Part shown: in pieces, positions 1-13,000 of the stretch
How positions within the stretch are numbered: position 1 is the stretch's first letter
Layout of the letters: the number at the start of each line of letters is the position of its first letter
Assembly (NCBI GenBank): GCA_020631735.1
Contig: CM036159.1
Location: 16,407,511 to 16,471,510 of the forward strand
Source of the DNA: Saccharum officinarum
Lineage: Eukaryota > Streptophyta > Magnoliopsida > Poales > Poaceae
DNA length: 64,000 bases
Direction of reading: 5' to 3'
Notes under the pieces: model-generated
Told to the model about the DNA's origin: nothing
The model's database searches: none
The model's input: only the letters and a program-made list of their open reading frames with translations
Position numbers and translations under genes: made by a program

Positions 1-105
1 TAGTAGTACTAGCCACGCTTACATCAGGCTTGGCAAACGCCGTGTTCGCTTAAACTTTTCTCCCACGACAAAGACAACATGAGCCCGATTTATCAGCCGT
101 AGAAA
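1..105. repeat. Decayed MITE remnant
   Basis: The words GTTCGCTTAAAC, CCCACGACAAA and GATTTATCAGCC recur in the same order as in the remnant at 27148-27245. Related words occur in the complete small element at 24875-25023. No terminal inverted repeat pair can be set here, so this is a fragment. Confidence 0.4.
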
Positions 106-112
106 CTCTGAG

Positions 113-351
113 GTACCGTTTAGATGCCAAAAATTTTGCTAAATTTTTCAGATTCCCCGTCTCATCGAATCTTTAGACACATGTATGAAGCATTAAATAT
201 AGATAAAAAATAAAAACTAATTACACAGTTTTAAGGAAATGGACGAGACAAATCTTTTAAGCCTAATTAGACCATGATTGGACACTAATTACCAAATAAC
301 AACGAAACTGCTACAGTTACATTTCGCCAAAAATCTTGCCAACTAAACAGG
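113..351 (-). mobile_element. Tourist-like MITE (1)
   Basis: About 240 bp with imperfect terminal inverted repeats (TACCGTTTAG at the left, CTAAACAGG at the right). It is flanked by the direct repeat CTCTGAG at 106-112 and 352-358. The interior words (TTAATTAGAC-like, CGAGACAAATCTTTTAAGCC, AAGCATTAAATATAG) are shared in inverted order with the copy at 551-790. It is non-coding. The family assignment rests on the GTTTAG termini; the 7-bp flank is longer than the 3-bp target usual for PIF/Harbinger elements, so the superfamily is uncertain. Confidence 0.7.
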
Positions 352-550
352 CTCTGAGCCGAACAGCTCGTCTTGGTGCTATTTTCATTAGCCTCGTTGC
401 AAATCAGAAAATGTATATGTCAAACACCAAAATTGCACAAAACAAGGCGCAAATAAGCTAAACGAAAATCAAGCATTCAGAACTTGCTAGCAGTCTCAGC
501 TCTGAATTAGGCAGGCATCCATGATTTTAATGCTCAGATGGTAATCATAG

Positions 551-790
551 GCACCGTTTGGATGCCGAAATTTTTTGGCAAAATGCTACTATAGCGTTTT
601 TGTTGTTATTTGGCAAATATTGTCTAATCATGGTCTAATTAGGCTTAAAAGATTCGTCTCGTCCATTTCGTCTAAACTGTGTAATTAGTTTTATTTTTTC
701 TATATTTAATGCTTCATGCATGCATATAAAGATTCGATGTGACGAGAAATTTTGAAAAATTTAGCATTTTGGGGTGCAACTAAACATGCC
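551..790 (+). mobile_element. Tourist-like MITE (2)
   Basis: A second copy of the same family in opposite orientation to 113-351, with termini GCACCGTTTGGATGC and GCAACTAAACATGCC. The direct repeat CATAG flanks it at 546-550 and 791-795. It is non-coding and AT-rich, with the same order of conserved words as the first copy. Confidence 0.75.
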
Positions 791-957
791 CATAGTCATG
801 GTGTGTGAGTGACTACTGCATTCTCAGCTGCATTGACGCGGGCGGAGACGAATCTTTCTTTGCCTTGCCCACCTGGGCAAAGGAAGGGACACTGCTGAGC
901 CACCATGAATTTACACGAGTCATCAGGTCAGCTCGGGCTCCTACTCCTAGGCAGTTA

Positions 958-1202
958 GGCAGTGTTTAGATACATTGAAAAGTGCACTATGTAAAAAAAG
1001 ATTTCTCGTCACATCAAATTTGCGATACATATATAGAGTACTAAATGTGGATAAAATCAAAAACTAATTGTACAGTTTGGTTGTACTTTGCGAGACGAAC
1101 GTTTTGAGCCTAATTAGTCAATGGTTAGACAATTATTACCAAATACAAATGAAATGCTACAATGTATTTTGACACTCTAAAATTTAGATCTAAACACAGC
1201 CT
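958..1202 (-). mobile_element. Tourist-like MITE (3)
   Basis: Terminal inverted repeats GGCAGTGTTTAGA (left) and TCTAAACACAGCC (right) bound about 245 bp. The interior has GAGACGAACGTTTTGAGCC and CCTAATTAGTCAATGG, the same backbone as copies 1 and 2 but more diverged. Non-coding. Confidence 0.7.
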
Positions 1203-1542
1203 AGTTGCTAGCAAGAGGTCATGTACTCATCACAGCAGCGGGCCGTCGGCCTGGAGTTGAAGCACCTGTCTCCTTTGGGATTCCTTTGTCCCCTCCGTTT
1301 CACTTTGCACAAGCAGAGCGTACAGGACATTTATGCCAGACCATTGCTCATGAGAAAAGAGGAACGGTTGCAGCAATCAAAACGAGACGACAGTCATGAG
1401 AGGTATTGCCTCCAAGTTTACTGCCTCCGCGCAAAAAGGAATGCAGTTCTTTATCCACCTTTTTTTTTGTTAAAGTAAAGTTTAACTAAATATACAATAC
1501 AAGTAAAAATATTAACATTTATGACACAAAATATGTCATGAA
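1203..1542. other. No recognisable feature
   Basis: Two short overlapping open frames (1205-1478) lie here but show no family motif and no codon structure I recognise. The rest is AT-rich. It is probably the sequence into which the LINE to the right inserted. Confidence 0.4.
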
Positions 1543-1741
1543 AATTCTTTTTTCTTGAATACGCAAAAGATTTCCATAACATTAGATTAAGTAGAAGAGT
1601 TTAAACAAACATACAATGCGCTTCTATTGAGCGCCGCAGGAGGTCGACCTAACATAGCCGTAGCTCGACCATCCTAACAACAGATCTCTTGATTCAATAT
1701 TACATAAAAGGAAACAACCAATACCGACGCAGGGGTGTAAT
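1543..1741 (-). other. LINE 3' untranslated region and A-rich tail
   Basis: On the minus strand the stop of ORF1 is followed by about 190 bp ending CTTCTACTTAATCTAATG ... GCGTATTCAAGAAAAAAG at about 1543-1600. The TGCGTATTC-plus-A-run ending matches LINE 3' ends I know from grasses. Confidence 0.5.
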
Positions 1742-2281
1742 CTAAGAGGTGGCCTTACGTCTTTGCGGCTGCCTGGACGAGCCCTTTCCAGCGGCCAAGA
1801 AGAGCGTGTCTAGCGCTTCGGCCTCGGATGCAGTCAGGTTGCCGTCGAAGAGCTTGTCAAAGGTCTCCAGCTCCGACGCAGATGGCGCTGGTGGACCCTT
1901 GGTGTAGCCTATGCGCTGCGTGATCAGCACATCGCCTTGCTTGGAAGCAGGTACTCGGGAGAGGCTCTGAGCCGCCAACCGCCTGCATCACCACGGCAGC
2001 ACCGGCTTGGCAGGAGGCTGCTTGGGAGGCTCACGAATCTGCGGAGAGGCCCTCTTATGCATCATTTTGTTGATGAAGCTGTCGAGACGACGTTTGGCGA
2101 AGTCTTTGTTGTCCACAGTCTAGTGGGTATCCACAGACGGTGAACTAGGAGGGCCAGCATCCACCGTGGGGTCGACTGGTCCGAAGCCTGGCGGGTAGCT
2201 GTGCTCCATGAGTGTCTTCGGCGAGTCCCCTGTCCACTGAATGGGGCGCAGGCTGGTGTCCGCAGCTCACAGGAGACCAGC
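1742..2281 (-). pseudogene. LINE ORF1 C-terminal part
   Basis: The minus strand translates in one frame, with a single interruption, to a stretch beginning DNKDFAKRRLDSFINKMMHK near 2110, followed by a proline-rich hinge and the segment APSASELETFDKLFDGNLTA near 1890-1830, ending in a basic QPQRRKATS and a TAG at 1742. I recognise this as a segment common in grass repeat-derived proteins and infer that it is the C-terminus of a LINE ORF1; I could not confirm this by search. A TGA near 1985 breaks the frame after a conserved tryptophan. The stop is followed directly by the LINE 3' untranslated region. The sequence upstream of 2110 is shifted in frame, so no functional protein is expected. Confidence 0.5.
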
Positions 2282-4778
2282 TGTAACACCGCTGGTGTTA
2301 CGAGCTTACTTTGCACCAAGATTAAAGCCTAAGAAAAATTAGCAAAACAAGTTCTAGGGTTTTAAAATTTTACAACACACATGAAATGATAAACAGATTT
2401 TATGTGACTAGTTTTGGTGATTAAAGGAATTAAGTGAGTATTGTCAATCAATTTATTTTGGAGTTTAGAATTTTTTTATAATCTTGGGAATAAAAGTTGT
2501 TAGGGTGTGTTGTGGAAATATGTGAAGAAAGTGCTTAAAAATGTCTTATGGAAATTCTAGCAGATCAATATGGAATGAGTTGATTTATTTTAACTAGGCA
2601 TGAAAAATAATTTTTGTAAACAAAAATAAAGTATAACTTGTATTTAGCACTTAAATAGAGTTTGGAGTACAAGTTTAGCAGATAGTAACACGACGTTTGG
2701 TTTGAGGAACTGATGTTGTTCAAGAGTATTTTGGAAGCTCCTAGAATTGAACTTGAAATTCAATTCCAACTCCTAGAGCTAAACTACCTTAGTCTGAAAA
2801 CTTAATGGCAGTGCTAAGTTGGTATTTAAATTCCGATTAAGATTCTTAAACATTAGCTTCATGTTTTGGCACTATTGATTGCACCATTGTGAGTACTTTA
2901 GCATGGTGTAGTTCAAAGGTTGGTTTGACATGGCATTGTTACTCCAAAAATTGCCCAAAGTTCGCTAGAATGCATTGTGCACCCATGTGTTGATGCTCTG
3001 TTTGTGAACCGACGTTCCAGCGATGAGCCTACATTGGCATACTCCTCTCTCCCTCTCTATTCACTCTTTGGTATTGATGATTACTTCGCTGGATGGCCGG
3101 TAGTGTGGAACTTAGGTTAGTGAAGTTGGTTGGACCTCACCGAGCTAGGCTTGAGTTTTGTTTTGATTCAAAATCCGTGCAAGCACATCATTCGGCCGTT
3201 TGGCTCCGTTCCTAGCCATGGTCGTGCCATGGCCAGCCTCGTCGGTTGTCGGTCGTGTTTCGCGAGGCTGGGCTGGCCACGGTCGCGTTTCGCAAGGCTG
3301 GGCGGGGTTGTAGTTGCATGGCCGTCGCGAGCTCACGGCCGGCCAACCCGTGCGTGGGTCATGTTGACGCCGCGGTTGTCACCACCTAGTAAACATGGCG
3401 CCCGCCTTATCGCTCCTTTCACCTATCGCCATCCAAATCGTCTATCGCAAGCCAGTGTCGCTGCCCGACGCATCATGGTCGCCCGACCCCAGTCACAGGG
3501 TCGATGTGATGCCTCCCTGCCATGCCCTGCCTTGCTCTGCCCAGTAGCCGATGTCGGTGACCCCGCTCGGGTCCTACCGCTCCTGATCATGCGCGTCGTG
3601 CCAAGCCATTCTCGTCTCGTCACCATGCGCACATGCTCACATTGCCACCAACCGGAGCTATCCGCCTTAGCTGCTCGGCTCGCTCGTAGACCACTCCAAA
3701 GCCTCACCACGCGCTGAGCCACCACCCTTCTCCCTCTCCCCATTGCCAAGCTCTAGCTTCGCAGCACAATTCCTTATTCCCGTGGCAAGCTTAGAAGGCG
3801 CCTTGGTCTTCTCTGGTCCATTGGTGCATGGTGGGACACCAATTTGGCAATTTGCTCGTCGCCGACCAGATACGCCGCCGAGACAATAGGTTTGGGGGTA
3901 AGGCCTAGAAGGTGGCTAGTAGTTCAATTGCTCGTACCCTCAAGCTCGCCTTGATTCCCCCTATCCTGGGCTCGTGTTGTTTTAGACCAGGGTGCTCGTT
4001 GGCGATCGGGATGCGTCGGTGATAGCCTTGGAGTGCCATCGCACGATGCGGGCGCACGTGGTCAGGATGACCCGGGTCTTCCCTGCCTAAACCGGCTCCA
4101 AGGCTAGCTTCGTGGTGAGACCCCTCTACTCCCCCGCCACCTCTACCGTCCCGCAAGTCCCTAGGTTCGTCGGAACGTTTGCGCCGCCACCGCGAACCCT
4201 CGCCTATCGCTGCAGTGCATTCTTGGGCACCTCCTAGTGTCTCACCGCTGCCCATCGTCACCGTATGAGCCATAGGTGGTGGTCGGCCCTATAGTTGGGT
4301 CAGAGTGGTCCCGTTTTGCTTGGACAACCGCGGTTGTCATCGGCCGCCACGCCGTCGTGCGCGAGGGACGTCGGGGACCCGGCCGTTGCGAAGACGATAC
4401 ATTCTAGGGTGTTATATGCAAAGCGTGAGTCTATTGAAATAGTAATCCACTATGTCGCTTAAATAACCAAAAGCACGAGCCCTCTTTTGCAAAAAAAACA
4501 CGACTACGCGTGGGCCTCTGTCGTGGGCCGCTTATTGGTCTGCCCTGCTGCGCGTGCAGCCGTCCCGCGCGGGCCGCAATGAGCCGCTGGGCCAAATTGT
4601 TGCTGCAAGCCTTTTTCATTTCCTAAAGTATTTTAATTTAGTTTCTGAATTAAACTTGTAAAATCAATATAAAATTATATGCCTGTCCAAAGATTGTGAA
4701 AATAATTTTGTTAGGTTCCTAAAACCATGCTCTATCTGTTAGTGTATGTGGTTCGTAGAGCTCTAAAGTGTTTCGAGG

Positions 4779-4959
4779 TTGCTCTAAATATTTTAACATG
4801 TTTTAATATTGTTAAATATAAACTTGTAGGAATTTTTATGATTAATCCATGCTAGTGTTAATGCTAGATTGCTCTAAATATTTTAACATGTTTTAATATT
4901 GTTAAAATATAAACTTGTATGAATTTTTATGATTAATCCGTGCTAGTGTTAATGCTAGA
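4779..4959 (+). repeat. Tandem duplication of a 90-bp unit
   Basis: The unit starting TTGCTCTAAATATTTTAACA at 4779 is repeated at 4869 with few differences. Each copy ends GTGTTAATGCTAGA. It lies in the AT-rich part of the plus-strand LTR and has no coding potential. Confidence 0.85.
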
Positions 4960-5344
4960 AAATATACAGTAAGTTCCTAGTGTTATTATATGCTTACCAT
5001 ATTTTTTATAGCTCCAGAATAATTAGTTTGCTAATACAGGTAATGAACCCTAGTTTGAATACATATTAAATCAACAAATACATATTAAATCAATGAAATA
5101 AAGAAACATTTGGGTTTGGGTAACTAAAATACTTGATGAAAAATAATGCCATATTCAAGGATGTGGATACGTAGCCTAGTACGTTAGCCATTAGAGCTAG
5201 CTCAAAAGCTTGAGAGGCGTAATCGTACTTTAAAAATTTTGATTGCCGTTGATTATTTATGTCTCTGTGATTGCATCCGCACATATCATAACAGGAATGA
5301 TGATGGATCATGGAGTCATCTAGAGTAGCAGAAAAGATGGTGCC

Positions 5345-8300
5345 TGTAAGTCTGTAACAGAACCGACCAATTAGATGAAATTAAGTAAGAAAATCACCCG
5401 CCGAGATAGATAATTTAGCCAACTTAAGCCCGTATAACCCGGTAGTCCGTGAAACCACGAAGGATTTCAAACCAACCAACGTACAAACCAAGATCGTATA
5501 AGTTTAGCAGCCACAGTCACATATTACATAAAGTTCGTAACGACAGTTGAATACATCGGAGTTTAGAACATAAAGTTATTATAAACCAAGTTCATAATGA
5601 AATAGCGGAAGCAAATAGTTTCATAAACCACATACACACTTAGTTCAAATACAGTACCAGGATATAGTCATTCCAACAAAAGCATTAGGTAAGACATACG
5701 GAGTGACCCTGTCCTTGGTCTTAGTTGTCACCCATCACACGATATAGGCAGTTGATGCAATAGCCGTAGTACATCTGACCATCTACAACAACAATGGGAA
5801 CAGCGCCCTGAGTACGAGAAAGTACTCAGCTAGACTTATCCGTCGTAAACTAAAATAATGTGACACCAAGGAGTATGCAAGGTTTTCTTTTAGTGGACTA
5901 GTTGACTTATTTACGAAAAGCATAAGCTATCATGAATAAATCATTTTAAGTAATTTGCATCATGTTTGTTATAACCTATCCATCTAGATAAGCACCTATG
6001 CTATAGCAATCACTTGATTAACCAATAACATCTAGTTACCATTTCAGGTTTAGCATTTTCAACATCATCCATATAACCATCAATGTTCCATCATCATTAC
6101 TACGATGCCGTAACTCGAGTCAAGTGCTCACTATTCAGGAGCGATGGCGATTCGAATCGATTCCTAACCAGCTGGTAATTTATTCCTCACATAAACCGCA
6201 CTTACTCGCTAAAGTGAGCTACAAATCGATAATGACACTATCCAGATAAATGTCATGGGACAAACTAGAGCCACAGTACCCAGGGACCACCCGACAGCCA
6301 GGACACACCTTGGGCTCACTCTTCGCGTCCCCGTCATACCCCCTACAGCACCAATACGCGCACCCATGTAGATCCCGACCCAAATAATGTCACTAGCTTC
6401 GCGGTCGAAAGGTACTTTATTCGGCTAGCTAAATATGAGGTATGCGTTCAACATGACAAGAGGGACGAGCAACGATCGGTCCTTAACCGATACAGACGGA
6501 AAACTAATAGCACCCTAGAACCCTGTCTGGTTGCATCCAACTTTTTCTGTTCAGTCTCCAATTATCCATCAACACATGATTATTTTCAGGATATCATCAA
6601 TTCCATAGCTAAAGCATTCCAGTAACCACCTATAATTGCAGGTGACTGAAAATCACCGATCGCTACCGGTCTAAGCAGGGCTAAGCAGTATTCGATCCTA
6701 AACTTGAGTATGTAATAATGTAGGCAGGGATAGTAATAATGCATCAACGGTTTCACCCACTCCTATAACTTAATGCAACAATATATCAGACTCATATATA
6801 TAAAGAATTGCTTTTTATAAAGTAGGAGACTTAGAATGCTCCGGGGCTTGCCTCGTTCGAAGGAACTGGATTGGTGGTCCACGCAGTCAGGTAGATTCTC
6901 TTCTTGCTCGTCTACCTCTGGCACCTCCTATGTCTGGATTTCTTATGGATCGGACCCCGTCTGCTCCTCTTGCACTGCTACTAGCGCTTCCTCCTGCGAT
7001 CCTGCATGATGCAAGTGTATAAGTAATTATGCAAATGGTGTGTTAGATGTGATGGCATGCGATGATCATGATGATATGATGTGTAGATGAACACATTGAG
7101 GCTTGATTGGATAGCATAAAGGTAAAACCTCTCTACAAGGTAGTCAACATCATCCAAGATCAGTTATACGAATACATGTCATCTACTGCATTCTCTTCTA
7201 CTATAATTTCTGGTTACTTTTACGCTAACTAACATATAGCCCTAACATAAGTGCTACAACACTTAATCAAAACACCCACATTAACTTGTCAAGTAACATT
7301 AGCAAGTGATTTGATGCTTCAAAGATACACCAAAGCTTCATTATTAAACTAATTATACATAAAGAATATTACTTTATATTCACTTTAAACTAGGGTTACA
7401 ACAGCAACCTATATTTCTAGTGCATAGAAAAAATTATTGAAAATTACAGTAGCATAGTACTACTCTAAGTAGCCTACCATAAAATTTTCATGGCATTTAG
7501 GTAGGTAAAATAGTCTACACAAAAATGACAAGCTATGACATATATATATGAGCATGAAAATACTTTGTACTATAAAATATATCAAATAACAGATTTAGTA
7601 TTTTTCCTATGTTCTACACAGTAAACAAACACTGTACAAAAATTATCATATGCAAGTTTTATACAAATTTCTCTATCTAGCAAAAATAACAAAAATCAGC
7701 CAATAAAGGCACTTGAACTAGACATCAAAATTTTTTCTACAGAACATGTATGACATATATTTTTCATACAAAATGCATCACATAATAAGAATAAAAAACT
7801 AGGAATCATATTTTTCTGAGCTTCCTATGTTTATTATGCATTTTCTAAGAAAACAACAATTACAAGAATTAAATAAAACCCTATAAAAAGTATCAGCAAT
7901 TTGACATGCAATATTTTTATATTATAGATCTACTTCTAAGAAATCCACCAAAATTGGTTTCATCATTTTAGGAGCAATATTGAGGAAGCTATGATTTTTG
8001 GAATCTTTTTCATATTTTCTAGAAAGCATTTTTTGATATCAATTAAAAAAACCCGGCCGATGAAAACGCTGGGAGCACCCTGCGGTCTCCCCCGAGCTTC
8101 ACACAGGCGCTGCCACGCGGGACCCGTGGTCAACCAGGCCCACACGTCAGCCCAATGGGAGCAGGGGAGCGACGCTGACCACCGGGATCTCGCCGGCGGC
8201 GAGGTCCCTAGTGATCTAGCCAGCACCCATGGCTTCCCCACAGCGAGACGGACGCAATGGTGAAGAAAACGGGGGTAGCGGTGAACCCTAGCTACTGCAG

Positions 8301-8878
8301 CTATAGACGTCGACGAGCGACGGTGGGGTCGAGCGTGGCTACGCCGACACCGGCCATGGCGAGGGGCGCTAGGTGGTGCTGGAGCTTCGCGGTGCTCGAG
8401 TAGAGCAAACGCAAGCACAAGAAGAAGAAATGGAGGCACAGAGCGGCTCACCCTTGCGGAGCCGAGCTCTTAAGAGCTGTGGTGGAAGGAAAGCCGGCCA
8501 TTCCGACCTCTCACCTTGCCGAATGGAGGCGGGTTGGCACGACGAGGTTGGCAAGGTGATGGCGGAGACAGAGACGTAGGCGGGAGGTGGCGTGTGGAGC
8601 CGAGGCTAAACTTTTGAATACCAAACTTGCTCCAAATTTTATACTAAACATTTCTAAATGATTCGCACTAATAACAAAATATGTTTTAATGGCCTAACAA
8701 GCATAATCATGGCAAAATTATATTTAAATAAGCACATGCAACATTTATGTTTCGAAGTCATGTTTCGCATGTTTTATTTCCATGTTACACTTATATCACA
8801 TGTGATTATGAATGCAAGATGATGCTCATGCGCATGATTTGAAATGCTTAATGCATGCTTAACACCTGAGGTGTTACA
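5345..8878 (-). mobile_element. Gypsy-type solo LTR, A/B family, with perfect TSD
   Basis: About 3.5 kb, from TGTAAGTCTGTAACAGAACC at 5345 to GAGGTGTTACA at 8878. It is flanked by the perfect 5-bp duplication GTGCC at 5340-5344 and 8879-8883. It aligns along its whole length with the LTRs of A (28170-31998) and B (42684-46646): the hairpin block near 5800, the GGTCGAAAGGTACTTTATTC word near 6403, CCGGGGCTTGCCT at 6841, and a GC-rich core at 8050-8600. The first 8 bp look like a local duplication of the usual TGTAACAG start. It inserted into the plus-strand LTR and lost its internal region by LTR-LTR recombination. Open frames in the GC-rich core occur on both strands and are not genes. Confidence 0.85.
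5780..5840 (-). promoter_or_regulatory. LTR hairpin block (solo copy)
   Basis: A perfect 8-bp stem, CTGAGTAC / GTACTCAG (5808-5815 and 5822-5829), has a 6-nt loop. The donor-like GTAAGT next to it in the other LTRs is mutated here (minus strand GGATAAGT), and the YAG side reads TTGTAG. Confidence 0.6.
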
Positions 8879-9888
8879 GTGCCTTGATGTCCATGACACT
8901 TCAATGAAATGCTAACTTTGGTTATATTTTACCCAGACAAGCCTCAGTGCATAACCTCTATTATTCTGCACTTTATTTTATGCTTGTGCATTAAGTTTCA
9001 AGGACTTAAATGAAAACCACTTGCATATATACATCCTTATCCTATGAGTCTTACTAGTTTGATAGGATCGTGTAGCTTGCTATGTTATAGGATTCCGGTA
9101 GAAGCCAAGTGATTACCTGTGACTCGCGAGAGATAGGAAATATATTATTGTTACTATTATCATGTTACTGTCACAGGGAATATAAATAAATTATATGGAT
9201 AATAATGGGAGACCGGGTGGGACTGTATCTGGATGGGATTTGGACCTGGTTGACAACTGAGCGAGGCTCCGGCTGCACTTGTCCTGCCTGTGTCGATTGA
9301 GGACCGTCCATTGCTGTGGATGGTAGTCAGGTCACAGACTTATTATCCTAAGCACATACTTGTTTATGGGAGTGAAAAGACTTGTTACTCTCTTGTCATG
9401 GGTTTTGGCTCTTTCCGGACCGACTGTTATGGGTGGATTATTGGGTGGAGGTGTAAGCACTGTACTGAGGCCTCGGGTGTTGGGGGCTTGGAGTCTCAGT
9501 TTGGACGGGGACCTAGACCCCATGACAGGAGTAGAATGAGTTGGTCTTGTTTGTGCCTGGGATACAAATGAGGCATGTGTTTCAAGGTACACAGCTGGGC
9601 TATATTGATTCGTAAATCGCCGTTTCTACATGATAGTATGACTTGGCTATGGTCTAGCACCGTAGTAACAACTGGAACATGGATGATGATAAAATGGTCA
9701 TGATTGCTCAACCCTTACTAAAAAAGTAGCATAGGTGATTACATAGAATGGTTGGTTAATGAACAAATCATGACTACTAATAAAAGTTGAATACATGGAT
9801 GTACATTTAGTAATGCTTCTTGCAGATGCAATGAACCCACAAGCCAAATAGCCTTGCATATCTTTAGAGTCTTTTATTTCCTTCTATC

Positions 9889-9945
9889 GGGTAAGTCTTG
9901 TTGAGTACAATCGAGTACTCAGGGTTTTATTTTCCCTGTTGCAAG
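9889..9945 (+). promoter_or_regulatory. LTR hairpin block (plus-strand LTR)
   Basis: GGGTAAGT at 9889-9896 is followed by GAGTAC-AATCGA-GTACTC, then a pyrimidine-rich run CCCTGTTGCAA at 9935-9945. The terminal CAG of other copies is CAA here. It is the only copy on the plus strand, as expected from the LTR orientation. Confidence 0.6.
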
Positions 9946-10069
9946 TGCCAGGTGGATGCTAGAGCTGACTTGTAGCAGAACCTCCTAAATTATATGGCCC
10001 ACATGCACCTGTCATTGTCCCTAAGACCTCTGATGGCTATGCATGTACACCAGATAACCTAAGAAGATC

Positions 10070-13000
10070 TGTCGGGTGCCCTCACAGGACCCCGATTCAA
10101 CTACATTTGACAACTCATACCAGGATCAACAAAGGAGTAACTACAACATTACAACATTTGTACAAAACTTTACATCAGAGTGCGGAAGAATAACAACAAT
10201 AAATTTATAAATCATGATTAAGTTAACTTTTTACAAACTTAACTTGTATTGCGGAAGTCGAGTAGAACTACAGGAGATAACTTAGGCAGAGTACCTAAGT
10301 TAGGAGGGGTCGACCAGATCATATCGAACCCACTGACATGACCCCGGTTAGCAGCACTAGTCAGTATCTGCAAGACTGCAACAGGGGTTAACAAACCCTG
10401 AGTACTTGAGGATACTCAACAAGACTTACCCGACTAAAGAAAAGATTCCAAAAGCATGCTAGCTTTAGAGAATCAAGGTACGGGTATTTAAGAATCAAAA
10501 TCATTTTGCAGAAAAGCTTACTAAAGTAAGTCCTACTTTCAATATTTTATTTTTATCATTGATGGTTTAGTAACCAATTCTAAGTGATCCTAATCTAGAT
10601 CAAAGTAATTCTCATCAAGATTCTTTCCTTATTCTTTCTTTCAATTTTATTTCTTAACTACGATGCAGGACAGGTGATCGAGTCTCCATAACCGAGGAGC
10701 AAACGACGATTCGAACCGATTATACCTAGCTGGGGATCTCTAACCTCACGACATATGTAGAACCAAATCTTGCATATGCCAACCCTCATTTAGATCTCCC
10801 AAAACCAGAACGTGTCCATCGCCACCCGAGAGTACAGTACTCCTCGAACCCGCCCCGATTCTAGCCCCGAGGGTACACGCTACTCCCGCCATCTCTCCAC
10901 TCCCAGTGCGAGGTTAGACGTTCTCGTAATGGAATCACTAACATCTTGGGCTTACCCAAGGCATAAGGCTAGTTGCAAAGTCTCAAAACACAAACAAGAC
11001 TGCAACGTACGGTCCTTAACTGACAAAGCGGAAACACTACATTGAGACTCCTTTCCCAATGCAAGTTAGCAGTGGCCAAACCACCTGTCCGATCTTCTAA
11101 TTCATTCTCATATTTCAATATTCATTAAGTATGCCATCATGGCCATATAAACACTCATTTAAAAAGCTTAATTCAGTAAGCATGGCAAAACATACTACAC
11201 ATTTTCAGTAAAACAGGTATCAAGGGTGATATCGCAATAATCAAGGATGATAAAGCAGCAATTGGGTTATTACTCAACTCCTAATTACTTAATGCAGTAA
11301 ACCATAGTATAAATAATAAAGATTTGTAAAACTCAATGTAGGATTTAAATGCACCGGGGCTTGCCTGCGTTGCAGCGGTGGTTAGTTCTCGTAGAAGTCA
11401 AGTTTGACACCAACACCACGGGTGGATCCCCTTCTCCGAACCTTGATCGACACGATCCAAAACACTCTCGTATGCACTACACGTATATAAATGATACGAT
11501 GCTTAACATGATGGAATGGATGCCATAATACATGGTGATGAATAAGACATAGTATAAAAGGAACATTTAGAAAGGATAAACATTAGTTATCTACTTGAGT
11601 ACAACTTTCCTTCGCGGTACAGTTGCAAGTAATTAACATTAAACACTTTTAGTTTGATATCACAAGTAGATTATGAGTACATCAATCAAGTACATACATT
11701 GCCAAGGAACAGTATAGGTTTCATGTTCCATGGTCCACAATCAACCCCAAAAATTCACCCAAGTCATATCATGATTTACTCTAATTATTTTAGCAATTAT
11801 TAACTAATAAATAAAGCATGTAATTAGAGATACAATTAAACATTATCAAATTAACCTCAAACTTTTTGTGAAGGCATAGATGAACATATTAAGCACACAC
11901 AAAAAAGTTTCATGATTATTGTATATTTATTTTAGCCTACCAAAATTACATAACATGCATTTAATAATTAAAAGAGCTAATTTTTAAGCATCCCAAAACT
12001 AATGCTTTTTATTAGTTCATAATTTTCCTACAAATATCACAACATGGGGAAGCCACACAAAATTTTTCATAAATTTATCAAGCTCCTATATTTTTCTAGG
12101 AATTAAAAAGATTCAACTCATATTACCATTTTCTGAAAATCAAAAAGGACAAAAACCCTTTTCTTACTCACCCCTCAGCCACCTTCAGTCACTGACAGCC
12201 GGGCCCAGGTCAACACCGACCCACAGCTGGTCTTGACCGCACGGGCGCCGGCGGGTACACGGCGGAGCTCGCCGACGATGAGAGCTCCGGTCATGGAGAT
12301 GGCACCAACGTGACCCCCACCTCGTCCCACACATGCCTGGGCTGTCGGTTGAACAAGTGACGCCTCCACTCATGCTCGTCGGCGGCCATGGCAGACTGGC
12401 CGAGTAGAGCACCGCAGCGCGGCGGCGGACCGACCGCAACAGGCCTCGATCGGCCCAACGAAGCTTCGGCACACAACCACGGAGCTCACCGCGACCTTCT
12501 CGGCCAGAAGAGTGAAACGGAGGCGGTGCAAGCATGCCTGCTGACGGCGAAAGGCGGAGGCGGCGGCGCGAACTCTCGGTGAAGGCGCGTGTCGGCGCGT
12601 CAGGGGGTCGGTTGCCAAAACAAGTGAGCCGATCACGATTAAGACATCGAGACGAAGCCAAAACGCTTGATGGTTGTAGTCAAGGCGTGTCACAGAGGGC
12701 TAGCCTCAGTGAGGTGCTTACGGCGGCGCCGACGGCCGGCCGCAGAGAAGAACAACGTGCGCGGCTGATGCCGACAGACAGAGGCCGTGCGAGTGAGTCA
12801 GGGAGGTGCGCAACGGTGAGGCACAGCTACGAGCGCGAGGAATTGGGTGGAGGAGGAGCGGTGGCGGCAAACTGCGCCGGCGCGTCGAGATTGCCGGCAG
12901 CGAGCAGGGAGAGAAGAAAAGAAAAGACAGCGGTGGCGACGGGCTTATAACGCAAGGAAGAGGATGGGGAGATGGCCAGCGCCTTCGCGGGCTCACCCAC

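Noticed and set aside
7991..8579. Pair of short genes near 8 kb
   Set aside because: They fall in the GC-rich core of the solo LTR 5345-8878 and correspond to non-coding LTR sequence in elements A and B.
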